A stretch of 45,761 nucleotides of DNA from a virus: the IMG/VR virus record IMGVR_UViG_3300021347_000006, positions 1 through 45,761 of that record; one strand, written 5' to 3'. The position numbers were made by a program, and so were the translations under genes. Every line of letters starts with the position of its first letter. Positions within the stretch are counted from its first letter, which is position 1. The notes under the pieces were generated by a model that was given only the letters and a program-made list of their open reading frames with translations, was not told where the DNA came from and did not search any database. Below are positions 33,475 to 40,535 of the stretch, in pieces.

Positions 33475-33514
33475 AACGATCTCCTGTATTAAGTGTTGAT
33501 TCTAACTTATTTTA

Positions 33515-33979
33515 TTACAAATCTAAAGGTGTTAATTTTGGACTTTTGTTTGCTTGATCTAAACATGCTTGCAAAGATTCTTTAGTATCTATTTCTAAAA
33601 GCCTTTCTTCTGTTTTTGCAAACTCTGTTAAATTTTTTTCTTTATTAAATGGCATAAAAATTACTTTATCTAAAGGTAGGGCTACCAAACAAAATAAATC
33701 TATTTGACCGTTACCGTACCTTTCATCAGAATCTTGTCTTTCTTTTTTTGCCGTTCTTCTGCCACTGCGTAACTCCCAACGATAATAATCTTTGCCTCTT
33801 CTTAAATAGGTGGAGTTAGTGGTTTTTACTTGTACTCTGTATAGCTTATTTTGATGATCCAAAATTAAATCGCTTCTATGAGCTTGAGGTGCAAGAATTA
33901 CAGAGTCGCAAAATCTCAGCAAGTAAGATGCTGCCAAATATTCACCTGCTAACGCTATGCGTGTAGTGGCATGTGGCAA
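33515..33979 (-). CDS. PD-(D/E)XK endonuclease-like protein
   Basis: The 154-aa protein has AGEYLAASYLL at about 11-21, HRSDLIL at 34-40 and the catalytic YRVQVKTT at 47-54, giving E13, D37, Q50 and K52 as likely active-site residues. This layout matches the PF11645-like small endonucleases. It lies between lysozyme and DUF6378 in the late region, so it may help digest host DNA or resolve DNA during packaging. Confidence 0.7.
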   Translation of the reverse strand: MPHATTRIALAGEYLAASYLLRFCDSVILAPQAHRSDLILDHQNKLYRVQVKTTNSTYLRRGKDYYRWELRSGRRTAKKERQDSDERYGNGQIDLFCLVALPLDKVIFMPFNKEKNLTEFAKTEERLLEIDTKESLQACLDQANKSPKLTPLDL

Positions 33980-33987
33980 ATTGTCTC

Positions 33988-34431
33988 CTAGATTTTACCC
34001 CACTCCTTGCCTTCAAAAAGTAGAGATTCAGCGTTTCGCCTTCGGGTCAATCCCTCTAGCACCTTACCCCCTGCTTTGTTCCACCTACATATTTGTGCAG
34101 GCACCTCCTCGTAGTGACCTCTATTTAAAACCTTTAACATGGTTGACTTGTTGAGATTGGATGGACCTAAGTTGTAAGTCCATGAAACCAAAGCATCGAA
34201 TTGATTTTGATGCAATGGTACTTCTACAGCATCTTCTACATATTTGCAGTATTCCATAAGCTCATGTAACAACATAGATTCAGCTTCTTCTTCTGATATT
34301 TTTTGTCCTTCTTGTACATTTTTGGTGTGACCGTAGCCAATTGTCCAAACACCTACAGCATCTTGATAAGCCTCTAGCTCACAACCCTCAAACTTTTTAA
34401 TCAGGCAAATGCCTTCTTTAGAAATTTGCAT
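33988..34431 (-). CDS. T4-type lysozyme (GH24 endolysin)
   Basis: The 147-aa endolysin cuts the murein glycan chain to release phage. The catalytic triad E15-D24-T30 (FEGCELEAYQDAVGVWT) keeps the exact spacing of the T4 lysozyme triad E11-D20-T26. YGHT and the C-terminal GGKVLEGLTRRRNAE complete the family signature. I start it at 34431, where ATG overlaps the stop of the XhlA-like gene as TAATG; longer frames to 34590 would run inside that gene. No signal sequence is seen, so it needs a holin to reach the wall. Confidence 0.9.
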   Translation of the reverse strand: MQISKEGICLIKKFEGCELEAYQDAVGVWTIGYGHTKNVQEGQKISEEEAESMLLHELMEYCKYVEDAVEVPLHQNQFDALVSWTYNLGPSNLNKSTMLKVLNRGHYEEVPAQICRWNKAGGKVLEGLTRRRNAESLLFEGKEWGKI

Positions 34432-34649
34432 TAATTTAGGGGAAAGATTATTGATATTAATGCTATTAGCAAGGTTCCTAAAAATCCGAAACATCCAAAC
34501 ACCGCCATTTTTAAAGTTTTGTTTAAATCTGAAACTTCTGTTTTTATTTCTTCTGTTTCTCGAAATATTGTCTTCCATCTTTCGGCACATTGTGCCTCAT
34601 GTGATTTTAAATCCGATGAAACAGATTGTACTGTTGGCTTATTAGTCAT
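34431..34649 (-). CDS. XhlA-like membrane protein (putative holin)
   Basis: The 72-aa protein is a charged helical region (residues 1-47) followed by one transmembrane helix (FGCFGFLGTLLIALISIIFPL). This matches haemolysin XhlA-type phage proteins that help holins. It overlaps the 161-aa holin by 8 bases (ATGACTAA) and the lysozyme by one, making a three-gene lysis unit. I chose the ATG at 34649; the frame reaching 34712 would extend back into the holin gene. Confidence 0.65.
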   Translation of the reverse strand: MTNKPTVQSVSSDLKSHEAQCAERWKTIFRETEEIKTEVSDLNKTLKMAVFGCFGFLGTLLIALISIIFPLN

Positions 34650-35127
34650 CTTTTTTCTCAGGCGTGTTTGAAGCCCCAAAGTAAAACGATATAACTGCTG
34701 ATGCCAACCCACCTAGATATCCTAACACTAAATTGATTAAAGCTTCAGAATTTTGTTCGGGTGGCTGTAAAGTAACCAAAAATATATAGCCAAGAAATCC
34801 ACCGACCACAGCAGTACCCATAATTCTTGCAGTCCAATCTTTGCTAAATTTTCCTCTAGCATCTTTTTTATCATCCGCTTCTAGCTTAAAAATATCTACA
34901 TCAAGCTCTTTCATTTGTACTTCAAAGTTTTGTTCTGCTTTTTTGAGTTCAAGCATTTGTTCAGGCGTTGCTGATTGAATGGCTTGATTGATTGCTTTTG
35001 GCTCAGGAGAACAACCAAGAACTTGTGCCACAACAGAAGCTGCCTGTCCGCCCAATGGTCCACCCAAAGCAGAGCCTAGTGTTGGTGCTATGGCTCCTAC
35101 TACATTTTTAATTAAATTAAATTTCAT
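34642..35127 (-). CDS. holin (3TM / GTA-type)
   Basis: The 161-aa protein has a glycine-rich N-terminal helix (LGSALGGPLGGQAASVVAQV) and a charged helical middle with TPEQMLELKKAEQ. Two transmembrane helices follow (about residues 103-120 and 130-150). The pattern matches the Holin_3TMs (PF11351) family of gene-transfer-agent and phage holins. It would open the inner membrane and let the lysozyme out. It heads the lysis trio, directly after the FecR-domain gene. Confidence 0.75.
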   Translation of the reverse strand: MKFNLIKNVVGAIAPTLGSALGGPLGGQAASVVAQVLGCSPEPKAINQAIQSATPEQMLELKKAEQNFEVQMKELDVDIFKLEADDKKDARGKFSKDWTARIMGTAVVGGFLGYIFLVTLQPPEQNSEALINLVLGYLGGLASAVISFYFGASNTPEKKDD

Positions 35128-35135
35128 TTTTTACC

Positions 35136-36245
35136 CTATGAACTTTGTTTAATGGTTATAACTGAATCTCCGCCACCATTAATTTTTATAGTATTAGAAA
35201 CACCGTTTTGTATAAAAATAACAGTATATCCTTGACTAGAGTTTAAATCTACTTGTACTGACTGTTCAACCTTTCTTCTTAAACTTATTAAATCTCCAGT
35301 AACCAAAGTGACTATTTGAGTTTCTGTATCTTGACCAACTTTAGTGCCAATAATTCTTGTTATTGTTTGATCTTGTTTAAGATCGTCTTCTTGTAGTTTA
35401 TCTAATTCGTTTACTATTTTTAACATATCTTCAAAAAAATTAACATCTAAAAAGTTAATATCTAGCTCTGTAAATTCTAAATCATCTTCTGCTAAGTAAT
35501 CTTGTTCTAACTCGTCAAACTCTAAAAAATCTACATCCAGTACATTGCTACTTTGATCTGTAACCTCTTCATTTGCGGTTTTATTTTCTTGTGGATTGGT
35601 AACAATTAACATGTTATCAATAAGGTCAAGAGTTAAATCTAAAATGACTGGCTTGCTTGGAGGAGATTCAAAAACCGTGGTAACGGTAGATTGATAGGGT
35701 TTATTTAAGATTACAGTACCCATAGCGGTCATGACCTCTATTTCACCGCTTGCTGTACCATCTTTATTGGGCAACAGAATTATTAATGACTCACCAATCT
35801 CATTGGTTGTGATAGTAAAATCTGTGCCTCTGATGCCTACAGTTGCACTGTTAGTTCTAATTGTTATGTTTTTTTTAGCAACCTTGTTTAATTTACCAGT
35901 AACAAACCTAGCAGTGCCTTTGGCAAAATTAAGTGCCATTTTAGATTTGTTTGGGTCAGGGTCAAAAACAAACTCATCAATTAATACTTGTGAGTGTTCA
36001 GTAAGGCGTATAAGAGTGTCATCAAGAAAAGTAACAGCCATGCGACCATTAGAGGTCTCAAGGGTGTCGTATGATCTTATGTCATCATTTAATTCTGCTG
36101 TTTCTGTTTTGTCTCGTACAATACGGGCAACACCGTTTAGTTCTGATATTTCTCCTACATCAACATGAGGTGCTTGTTCCGCCATCGTTTTGAATGACGC
36201 AAACAGTACCACTGTTACCGTTAGAAATAATGCGGAGCCAGTCAC
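35136..36245 (-). CDS. secreted FecR-domain protein
   Basis: The 369-aa protein has a signal peptide (about residues 1-23, hydrophobic SALFLTVTVVLFASF) and a FecR domain at about 30-170 with the diagnostic TVGIRGTDF at 135-143. An acidic region follows (about 225-295, rich in LDVDFLEFDELE), then a beta C-terminus. The GTG start at 36245 lies 86 bases inside the curlin-like gene. I keep it because the overlapped part encodes the signal peptide. FecR domains usually sense or scaffold at the envelope; here the partner is likely the curli system next door, not a sigma factor, as no anti-sigma part is present. Confidence 0.7.
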   Translation of the reverse strand: MTGSALFLTVTVVLFASFKTMAEQAPHVDVGEISELNGVARIVRDKTETAELNDDIRSYDTLETSNGRMAVTFLDDTLIRLTEHSQVLIDEFVFDPDPNKSKMALNFAKGTARFVTGKLNKVAKKNITIRTNSATVGIRGTDFTITTNEIGESLIILLPNKDGTASGEIEVMTAMGTVILNKPYQSTVTTVFESPPSKPVILDLTLDLIDNMLIVTNPQENKTANEEVTDQSSNVLDVDFLEFDELEQDYLAEDDLEFTELDINFLDVNFFEDMLKIVNELDKLQEDDLKQDQTITRIIGTKVGQDTETQIVTLVTGDLISLRRKVEQSVQVDLNSSQGYTVIFIQNGVSNTIKINGGGDSVITIKQSS

Positions 36246-36858
36246 TTGCTAATTCACTTTGTTGATCAATGTTAAATGTTCTTGAGTTGCCGTCATGCTC
36301 AAGTTTAAAATATCCTCCACTCTTACCATCAGCATCAAAATTAACTGTATTGCTATCTCCATCGACATCAACATAGTTGGTTGCCAAATCATAATCTATA
36401 TCAAAATCAAAAGTATTGCTATCTCCTTGCACTATCCAGTCTAAATCTAAAGTGCTAGCAAGATCATTGGTTGCAACATCTAAGGTAAAAGTATTGCTAC
36501 CTCCTGTTACATCTACATTAAAGTTACCACTATTTGCACCATAAGTATTTGTGGGGTCGACTTGTATATTAAAGGTATTGCTATCGCCATCAAATTCAAA
36601 AAAACCTGTAAAAGTGCTTGCGGTTATATCTCCAAGAAATTTGTTACTATCACCTATTTGATTGATGTCCAAAGTCATTGTTCCGCCATCAAGATCAAGT
36701 GCAGTCATGGAACCTGCTGAAGCTGTAGCACCCCCTATAATATTAGATGAGCCAAGTTGTTCTATATCAAGGTTGAAGGTAGCTCCGACCTGATCCACAT
36801 ACACCTCGTTGTCTGCATACACAGAACCTATTAAAAACAATGCTAATAATTTTTTCAT
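36160..36858 (-). CDS. secreted curlin-like repeat protein
   Basis: The 232-aa protein has a signal peptide (MKKLLALFLIGSVYA) and about eight repeats of some 20-25 residues. Their core, D-G-D-S-N-T-F-N-I, resembles the Q-x-G-x-x-N beta-turn repeats of CsgA/CsgB curlin (for example DQVGATFNLDIEQLGSSN, LDINQIGDSN). It is rich in Asn, Asp, Gly and Thr and would form a beta-solenoid or amyloid-like fibre once exported through CsgG. The ATG at 36858 overlaps the CsgG stop by 4 bases. Only the first repeats keep the classic Gln-Gly pair, so the assignment is by pattern and context. Confidence 0.65.
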   Translation of the reverse strand: MKKLLALFLIGSVYADNEVYVDQVGATFNLDIEQLGSSNIIGGATASAGSMTALDLDGGTMTLDINQIGDSNKFLGDITASTFTGFFEFDGDSNTFNIQVDPTNTYGANSGNFNVDVTGGSNTFTLDVATNDLASTLDLDWIVQGDSNTFDFDIDYDLATNYVDVDGDSNTVNFDADGKSGGYFKLEHDGNSRTFNIDQQSELASDWLRIISNGNSGTVCVIQNDGGTSTSC

Positions 36859-37652
36859 TTTATGTTCCAATAATTTAATACAACTCCTTGCTTTATGGTT
36901 TCCAAAACTGCGGTTTCTATTGCGTTTTGTAAGGCAATATTTATAGATTCGTTTTCGGTGATGCCGTTTTCTATTTCAATTAACTCTGTGTTATCAGAGA
37001 TAAATCGAAAGGCATCTTGATTTAGCGAAACGCTAAGTATGGTTTTGGTAACCAATACTTCTGTTAAAACTTTGCCCGTACTAACAGAAACAGTTCTTAG
37101 TGAAACCGTTACTGTATCTTGTCGGTACTCTTTTGTGGTGCCAATACCTAAATATCTTGCACCAAGACCACCTGACTTTAGATTACTTTCATATCCTATC
37201 ACACCACCCTCCATAAGCAATCCTGCGAAGGCTAAAGGTAACAAATCTTTTTTTTCATCAAAGTCTTTTCTTGTTGATCTAATAAGCTGTCTTTCTTTGG
37301 TTAAATTATCTAAACCAACTCTTTCTACCACATCAAAAAAATTACCTTTACCTGCGTGTTTTAAAGCTCTAATTAAATATGCATAAGGTGCTTGGGTTAC
37401 TGCTGTGCTAAAGGTTGCAAACGAACTGTTGCTTCTTCGTTGTCCTGTATGATCAATAAAGCTTGTGGGGTAAACGGCAACAATAAGTTTTACAAAAGGC
37501 ACCCCTGTATTAGCCAAGTCTTGATTTATTAGTTGCCCAACCTCTGATTGTTTGACGCTAGTAAAGGGTATGGCGTAATTGTCTAGGGTGCTACAGCTAG
37601 AAAGAAAAATCCCCAATAGGCAAAGTAATTTCTGTCGTGTTTCCATCTGCAT
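36855..37652 (-). CDS. csgG: CsgG-type curli secretion lipoprotein
   Basis: The 265-aa protein is a strong match to CsgG, the nonameric outer-membrane pore of curli (type VIII) secretion. A lipobox LSSC puts the lipid cysteine at residue 20. Residues 78-85 (FATFSTAV) match the region of the pore constriction helix. The core reads EGGVIGYESNLKSGGLGARY then LGIG (148-171), and VSTGKVLTEVLVTKTILS follows at 190-207, nearly identical in pattern to E. coli CsgG. It overlaps the end of csgF by 56 bases. The start may also be at 37646. The pore lies next to CsgF and the curlin-like protein, as in host curli operons. Confidence 0.92.
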   Translation of the reverse strand: MQMETRQKLLCLLGIFLSSCSTLDNYAIPFTSVKQSEVGQLINQDLANTGVPFVKLIVAVYPTSFIDHTGQRRSNSSFATFSTAVTQAPYAYLIRALKHAGKGNFFDVVERVGLDNLTKERQLIRSTRKDFDEKKDLLPLAFAGLLMEGGVIGYESNLKSGGLGARYLGIGTTKEYRQDTVTVSLRTVSVSTGKVLTEVLVTKTILSVSLNQDAFRFISDNTELIEIENGITENESINIALQNAIETAVLETIKQGVVLNYWNIK

Positions 37653-38070
37653 CTGTTATGTTTAAAGTTATGTATTCACCATCGGTTGAATACTCTATTG
37701 TATTACCTTCTAGTTCAAGTGTGCCTGAAGTATTAGCAGTTTCGCCAAATAAATTATCCACAAGTTGTCTACTAAGCTGTGCATAAATTCTGCTTTCTAA
37801 ATTTCTTATAAATCTAGCTAGTGTTGTATTGTTGGCTTCTCTTTCTAGGTCCTCCTGATAAGCTTTTATTTCAGCTTTAATGGCTTCTTTTCTGCTTGTT
37901 TCTTGATTCTCTATTGTTAAATAATGAGCAGAAGTGCCTATACCTGAAAAGCTTGGGCTTTTAAATTTATGCACCATCTCATCACCATGAGCAAACATAG
38001 AAATAATAATCGTTATTATCAATCCAATAATTCCAAATATAAACATCCAATCAGTCTTTTCTTTGATCAT
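37597..38070 (-). CDS. csgF: CsgF-type curli assembly protein
   Basis: The 157-aa protein has an N-terminal hydrophobic signal (FIFGIIGLIITIIISMFAHG). The conserved mature start MVHKFKSPSFSG follows, equivalent to E. coli CsgF MTFQFRNPNFGG, the segment that plugs into the CsgG pore. The C-terminal part has FIRNLESRIYAQLSRQ, the beta segment NTIEYSTDGEYITLNITDAD, then GNTTEITLP, matching the CsgF C-domain. In E. coli CsgF caps CsgG and anchors the curlin nucleator. Gene order csgF-csgG-curlin is a minimal curli export set. Confidence 0.88.
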   Translation of the reverse strand: MIKEKTDWMFIFGIIGLIITIIISMFAHGDEMVHKFKSPSFSGIGTSAHYLTIENQETSRKEAIKAEIKAYQEDLEREANNTTLARFIRNLESRIYAQLSRQLVDNLFGETANTSGTLELEGNTIEYSTDGEYITLNITDADGNTTEITLPIGDFSF

Positions 38071-38401
38071 CTCTATCTGCTTTTGCTAATTTGTCTATGT
38101 CTATTAGATTAGGTACACCTAGTAAAGTTTTCAATAAAACATCCTGTCTAATGCTTTGATTGTCTAAGGCTCTAACCCTATCAATTAAAGCTACAATAAT
38201 TCCATACTGGCTATCTAATTTGGTAGACACTCTTTCTTCCATTGTATCCAAACTTGTTTGTACTTTGTCATCTAGGGTTTCAAGCTTGGTTTCCATGCCA
38301 TCAATAATTCTATTAATAAGTTTCCATATAAAAAAACCCAAACCTAAAGCGGATGCTATTGGAAATCCTACCTCGTTAATTATTTGAGTAAATTCATTCA
38401 T
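38051..38401 (-). CDS. holin-like membrane protein, 116 aa
   Basis: The protein has one N-terminal transmembrane helix (GFPIASALGLGFFIWKLI), a charged linker and a long helical region (MEERVSTKLD), like small phage holins of the BhlA/XhlA-type classes. It overlaps csgF by 20 bases and is the first gene of the curli-lysis operon. With the two downstream membrane genes it makes three holin-like proteins. Confidence 0.6.
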   Translation of the reverse strand: MNEFTQIINEVGFPIASALGLGFFIWKLINRIIDGMETKLETLDDKVQTSLDTMEERVSTKLDSQYGIIVALIDRVRALDNQSIRQDVLLKTLLGVPNLIDIDKLAKADRDDQRKD

Positions 38402-38435
38402 GTTGCCAATATAACATATTAATTTATTTATCTAT

Positions 38436-38469
38436 AAGTGTTGACTTTAACACTTTATTAGTGTAAGAT
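38436..38469 (+). promoter_or_regulatory. promoter with AAGTGTT palindrome
   Basis: The plus strand reads AAGTGTT (38436-38442) overlapping TTGACT (-35, 38441-38446), then 17 bases and TAAGAT (38464-38469). AAGTGTT and AACACTT (38449-38455) form an inverted repeat, and ACACT-TTATT-AGTGT a second. The palindrome lies between this plus-strand gene and the divergent curli-lysis operon and could control both. Confidence 0.6.
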
Positions 38470-38525
38470 TAACTATAGGTAAAGAAGTGGTTCTTTATCA
38501 TAAAACTTCATATAGGAGAATCAAT

Positions 38526-38855
38526 ATGAAAACTACACTACAAAAGTGTTACGAAAAAATGGCTATGATCAAACACAATTCTGATCAACTAAGGTTGATG
38601 GCAGGAAAGTTTGATAGTGGCGAGCCTGCTGTAATCTTGGTTATAGATAAAGATGGCGGTGGGACCAATGTTACGCCTGTAGCGATTATGCTTGACCAAG
38701 GTAAGATTGATACCTTAAATCCTGACTGGGAATATTCCAAAAAGATTTACAAGGTGATTGAAGATGCAACTCGCATTGACAAGAGAACCAAGGTCGGTGA
38801 CTTTGCAGGTCAGTTCATTATGATTGATGAGTTGTTTGACAAGGCTGACTTCTAG
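38526..38855 (+). CDS. lone plus-strand protein, 109 aa
   Basis: Not recognised. The 109-aa soluble protein contains GEPAVILVIDKDGGGTNVTP and a helical KIYKVIEDATRIDKRTKV segment. The ATG at 38526 follows AGGAG, and a promoter and a terminator bound the gene, so it is a single-gene unit in the midst of minus-strand late genes. The AAGTGTT promoter suggests it is expressed with the early genes. Function unknown. Confidence 0.65.
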   Translation: MKTTLQKCYEKMAMIKHNSDQLRLMAGKFDSGEPAVILVIDKDGGGTNVTPVAIMLDQGKIDTLNPDWEYSKKIYKVIEDATRIDKRTKVGDFAGQFIMIDELFDKADF

Positions 38856-38876
38856 TTACAAGTCGCTTTTGATAAG

Positions 38877-38899
38877 CCCCTCTTTATGAGGGGTTTTTT
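38877..38899 (+). terminator. rho-independent terminator
   Basis: CCCCTC-TTTAT-GAGGGG followed by TTTTTT on the plus strand, directly after the 109-aa gene. The loop carries the stop codon of the convergent nuclease gene. The minus strand has no U-run after the hairpin, so it acts on the plus strand only. Confidence 0.85.
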
Positions 38900-39315
38900 A
38901 TTTCTTGGTACACGCCAAGCTCAAGAAGTTTTTGTTTATTGATCTCATGCTCTGCCTCAACATCATTCTTGCTTTGACCAAAATATCGAACAGCCAAGTG
39001 TTTTCTTACTAGCTCTTCGTTGATGTTAATTGAGTCTACAAGTATCTCGCCCAAGACACGACCATATTTACCTTTGGAATCTTTAAGCTTGGTTCTGACA
39101 ATAACTTCTTTGCCGTTGGCTATTGCTTCTTCAACAAAAGCTTTGGCTAATTTGCCTCTAGCTTTTTCGTCTTTGTTTCTTGTCCGACACTCAGGCGTGT
39201 CAATCCCATATAGGCGTACACGACACTTGTGATAGATATCAAAACCAAGAGAAATATTAAGGTCAGAAGTATCTCCGTCAACCACCTTAATGACTTCGCA
39301 AGCATACTCGTACAT
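38884..39315 (-). CDS. staphylococcal-nuclease-type nuclease
   Basis: The 143-aa protein matches thermonuclease (SNase) enzymes that cleave DNA and RNA with calcium. Conserved residues are all present: VDGDT at 12-16, R34 and D39 in RLYGIDTPE, E42, and R86 in GKYGRVLGE. No signal peptide is present, so it acts in the cytoplasm, likely to recycle host nucleic acid. It follows the AT-hook-like gene by one base and ends at the plus-strand terminator. Confidence 0.85.
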   Translation of the reverse strand: MYEYACEVIKVVDGDTSDLNISLGFDIYHKCRVRLYGIDTPECRTRNKDEKARGKLAKAFVEEAIANGKEVIVRTKLKDSKGKYGRVLGEILVDSININEELVRKHLAVRYFGQSKNDVEAEHEINKQKLLELGVYQEIKNPS

Positions 39316-39518
39316 TATTTTTTCTTACGAGGTCGACCTCTTTTTTTTGGAACTTGAGTGTAAGCCTCGTTTATGTCAGGAGTGGTGGGATCGTCAGCAA
39401 CATACTGACCTTTTTTATTCCTAGCTCTAACAGTTTCCATATCCTCTTTAAGAGGGTTTGGCAATTCAGCAGAACTAAGAGGCGTAAAAAAATGTAATAC
39501 TTTTTTCCACCAAGACAT
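39315..39518 (-). CDS. small protein with AT-hook-like tail, 67 aa
   Basis: The protein begins MSWWKKVLHFFTPL, a membrane-surface-like aromatic helix, and ends KKRGRPRKKK, an AT-hook-like DNA-binding motif. It shares a base with the nuclease start. Its role is unknown; the AT-hook suits an AT-rich genome. Confidence 0.6.
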   Translation of the reverse strand: MSWWKKVLHFFTPLSSAELPNPLKEDMETVRARNKKGQYVADDPTTPDINEAYTQVPKKRGRPRKKK

Positions 39519-39519
39519 G

Positions 39520-39648
39520 TTACTTCTTAAATTTAGAAACTATTCTTTTAACATTTGAAACCATGGCGTTCCAATTGTCAGGTGCAAAGCGTTTTTGTGC
39601 TAAACAAGCAATTAAAAAAAGAATTGCTAATGGAATTACTAATTCCAT
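39520..39648 (-). CDS. small membrane protein, 42 aa
   Basis: A 42-codon frame begins MELVIPLAILFLIACLAQKR, a single transmembrane helix, followed by a basic tail. The ATG overlaps the stop of the lipoprotein gene as TAATG, so it is coupled. Possible minor lysis or envelope protein. Confidence 0.55.
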   Translation of the reverse strand: MELVIPLAILFLIACLAQKRFAPDNWNAMVSNVKRIVSKFKK

Positions 39649-39917
39649 TATTTAGACTCCTCAGGTTTGTTTTGAAGTTCGTCAGTTTGCTCGTCAATAT
39701 TTTCAACAACTGTATCAATTACGCCTTCGTAAGTTTCAGCTACTGTATTAACAACGCCACTAACATCTTTTAATGCTGCTCCTGAAATATTTCCAGCAGT
39801 TTTAACGGTTGTATCAACTGTGGTCATGGCAATATCTTTACCACCTTCAATCACTGAATTAACAGTTGCACATGAAGTTGCAAATAAGCCTATTAAAATT
39901 AAATATATATTTTTCAT
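39648..39917 (-). CDS. outer-membrane lipoprotein, 89 aa
   Basis: The protein has a lipoprotein signal with lipobox ATSC (MKNIYLILIGLFATSCATV). An alanine/valine/threonine-rich amphipathic helix follows (TVDTTVKTAGNISGAALKDV). I start it at 39917, behind a GAGG site and one base after the preceding stop; the frame to 39989 would lie inside that gene. It might be an outer-membrane disrupting or exclusion protein; it lacks the proline-rich region of classical Rz1 spanins. Function unknown. Confidence 0.6.
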   Translation of the reverse strand: MKNIYLILIGLFATSCATVNSVIEGGKDIAMTTVDTTVKTAGNISGAALKDVSGVVNTVAETYEGVIDTVVENIDEQTDELQNKPEESK

Positions 39918-39918
39918 T

Positions 39919-40143
39919 TTACTTTTCCTCGGTTTGTGCTTCTTCAGGTTCTTCTTTAAAAGACTCCTTAAAAGTATTTTCAAACACACTTAAAGATGCG
40001 TTTATTTGGTCAAGCTCAAAATTGATTCGACCTTGTTTATTTTTTAAATCAACCATCTGATTATACAGATATTTTTGTTGATTGCTAAAGTCTTTTACTT
40101 CTAGCTCTTGTCCGTCTAGCGTTACTGTTGCTTCTTCAGTCAT
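39919..40143 (-). CDS. coiled-coil DUF6447-like protein, 74 aa
   Basis: The small acidic protein starts MTEEATVTLDGQELEVKDFS followed by NQQKYLYNQMVDLKNKQGRI and a helical SVFENTFKESF. The pattern matches small marine phage proteins of the DUF6447 kind. Probable virion or chaperone component; function unknown. Confidence 0.5.
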   Translation of the reverse strand: MTEEATVTLDGQELEVKDFSNQQKYLYNQMVDLKNKQGRINFELDQINASLSVFENTFKESFKEEPEEAQTEEK

Positions 40144-40169
40144 TATCTTCTCCTCTCTTTAAGATTAAA

Positions 40170-40514
40170 TTAAGAAACTAGTTCCATAGTTACAGATGTA
40201 GGTGTGATTTGCCCTGCAATGTTTGCATCAAGACCATCTTTTAAAGATTGCACCTTTTCTTCACCCATCGCACTTTCGACCCAACCTTGCACCTCTGCTG
40301 AAGTTACGCTATCAAAGTCTATAAAGCCTGATAGGTCTGAGGTGTCTAAGTTTTGAGTACCATAAACAGATGCTGTGTAGGGATTGCCCTCTGCATCTAC
40401 TTGAGTATCAGTAGCGTTCAAACGCCAGTGTACATTGTAAATTACATCGGTATGTCCGCCTTCAGTAGGGTGAACATCTACAGTGTTTACATCCCATTCA
40501 TATGATATTGCCAT
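40170..40514 (-). CDS. conserved tail-region protein, 114 aa
   Basis: The protein begins MAISYEWDVNTVDVHPTEGG and is beta-rich in the first half with a helical EVQGWVESAMGEEKVQSLKD. The pattern recurs in cyanophage and marine phage proteins encoded near tail fibres. Its role in the virion is not known. Confidence 0.55.
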   Translation of the reverse strand: MAISYEWDVNTVDVHPTEGGHTDVIYNVHWRLNATDTQVDAEGNPYTASVYGTQNLDTSDLSGFIDFDSVTSAEVQGWVESAMGEEKVQSLKDGLDANIAGQITPTSVTMELVS

Positions 40515-40535
40515 TTTTATTTTCCTCTTGGTTTG

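Noticed and set aside
35136-36245. FecR protein as part of an iron-signalling sigma system
   Set aside because: No sigma factor, anti-sigma helix or TonB receptor is present, and the neighbours are curli and lysis genes.
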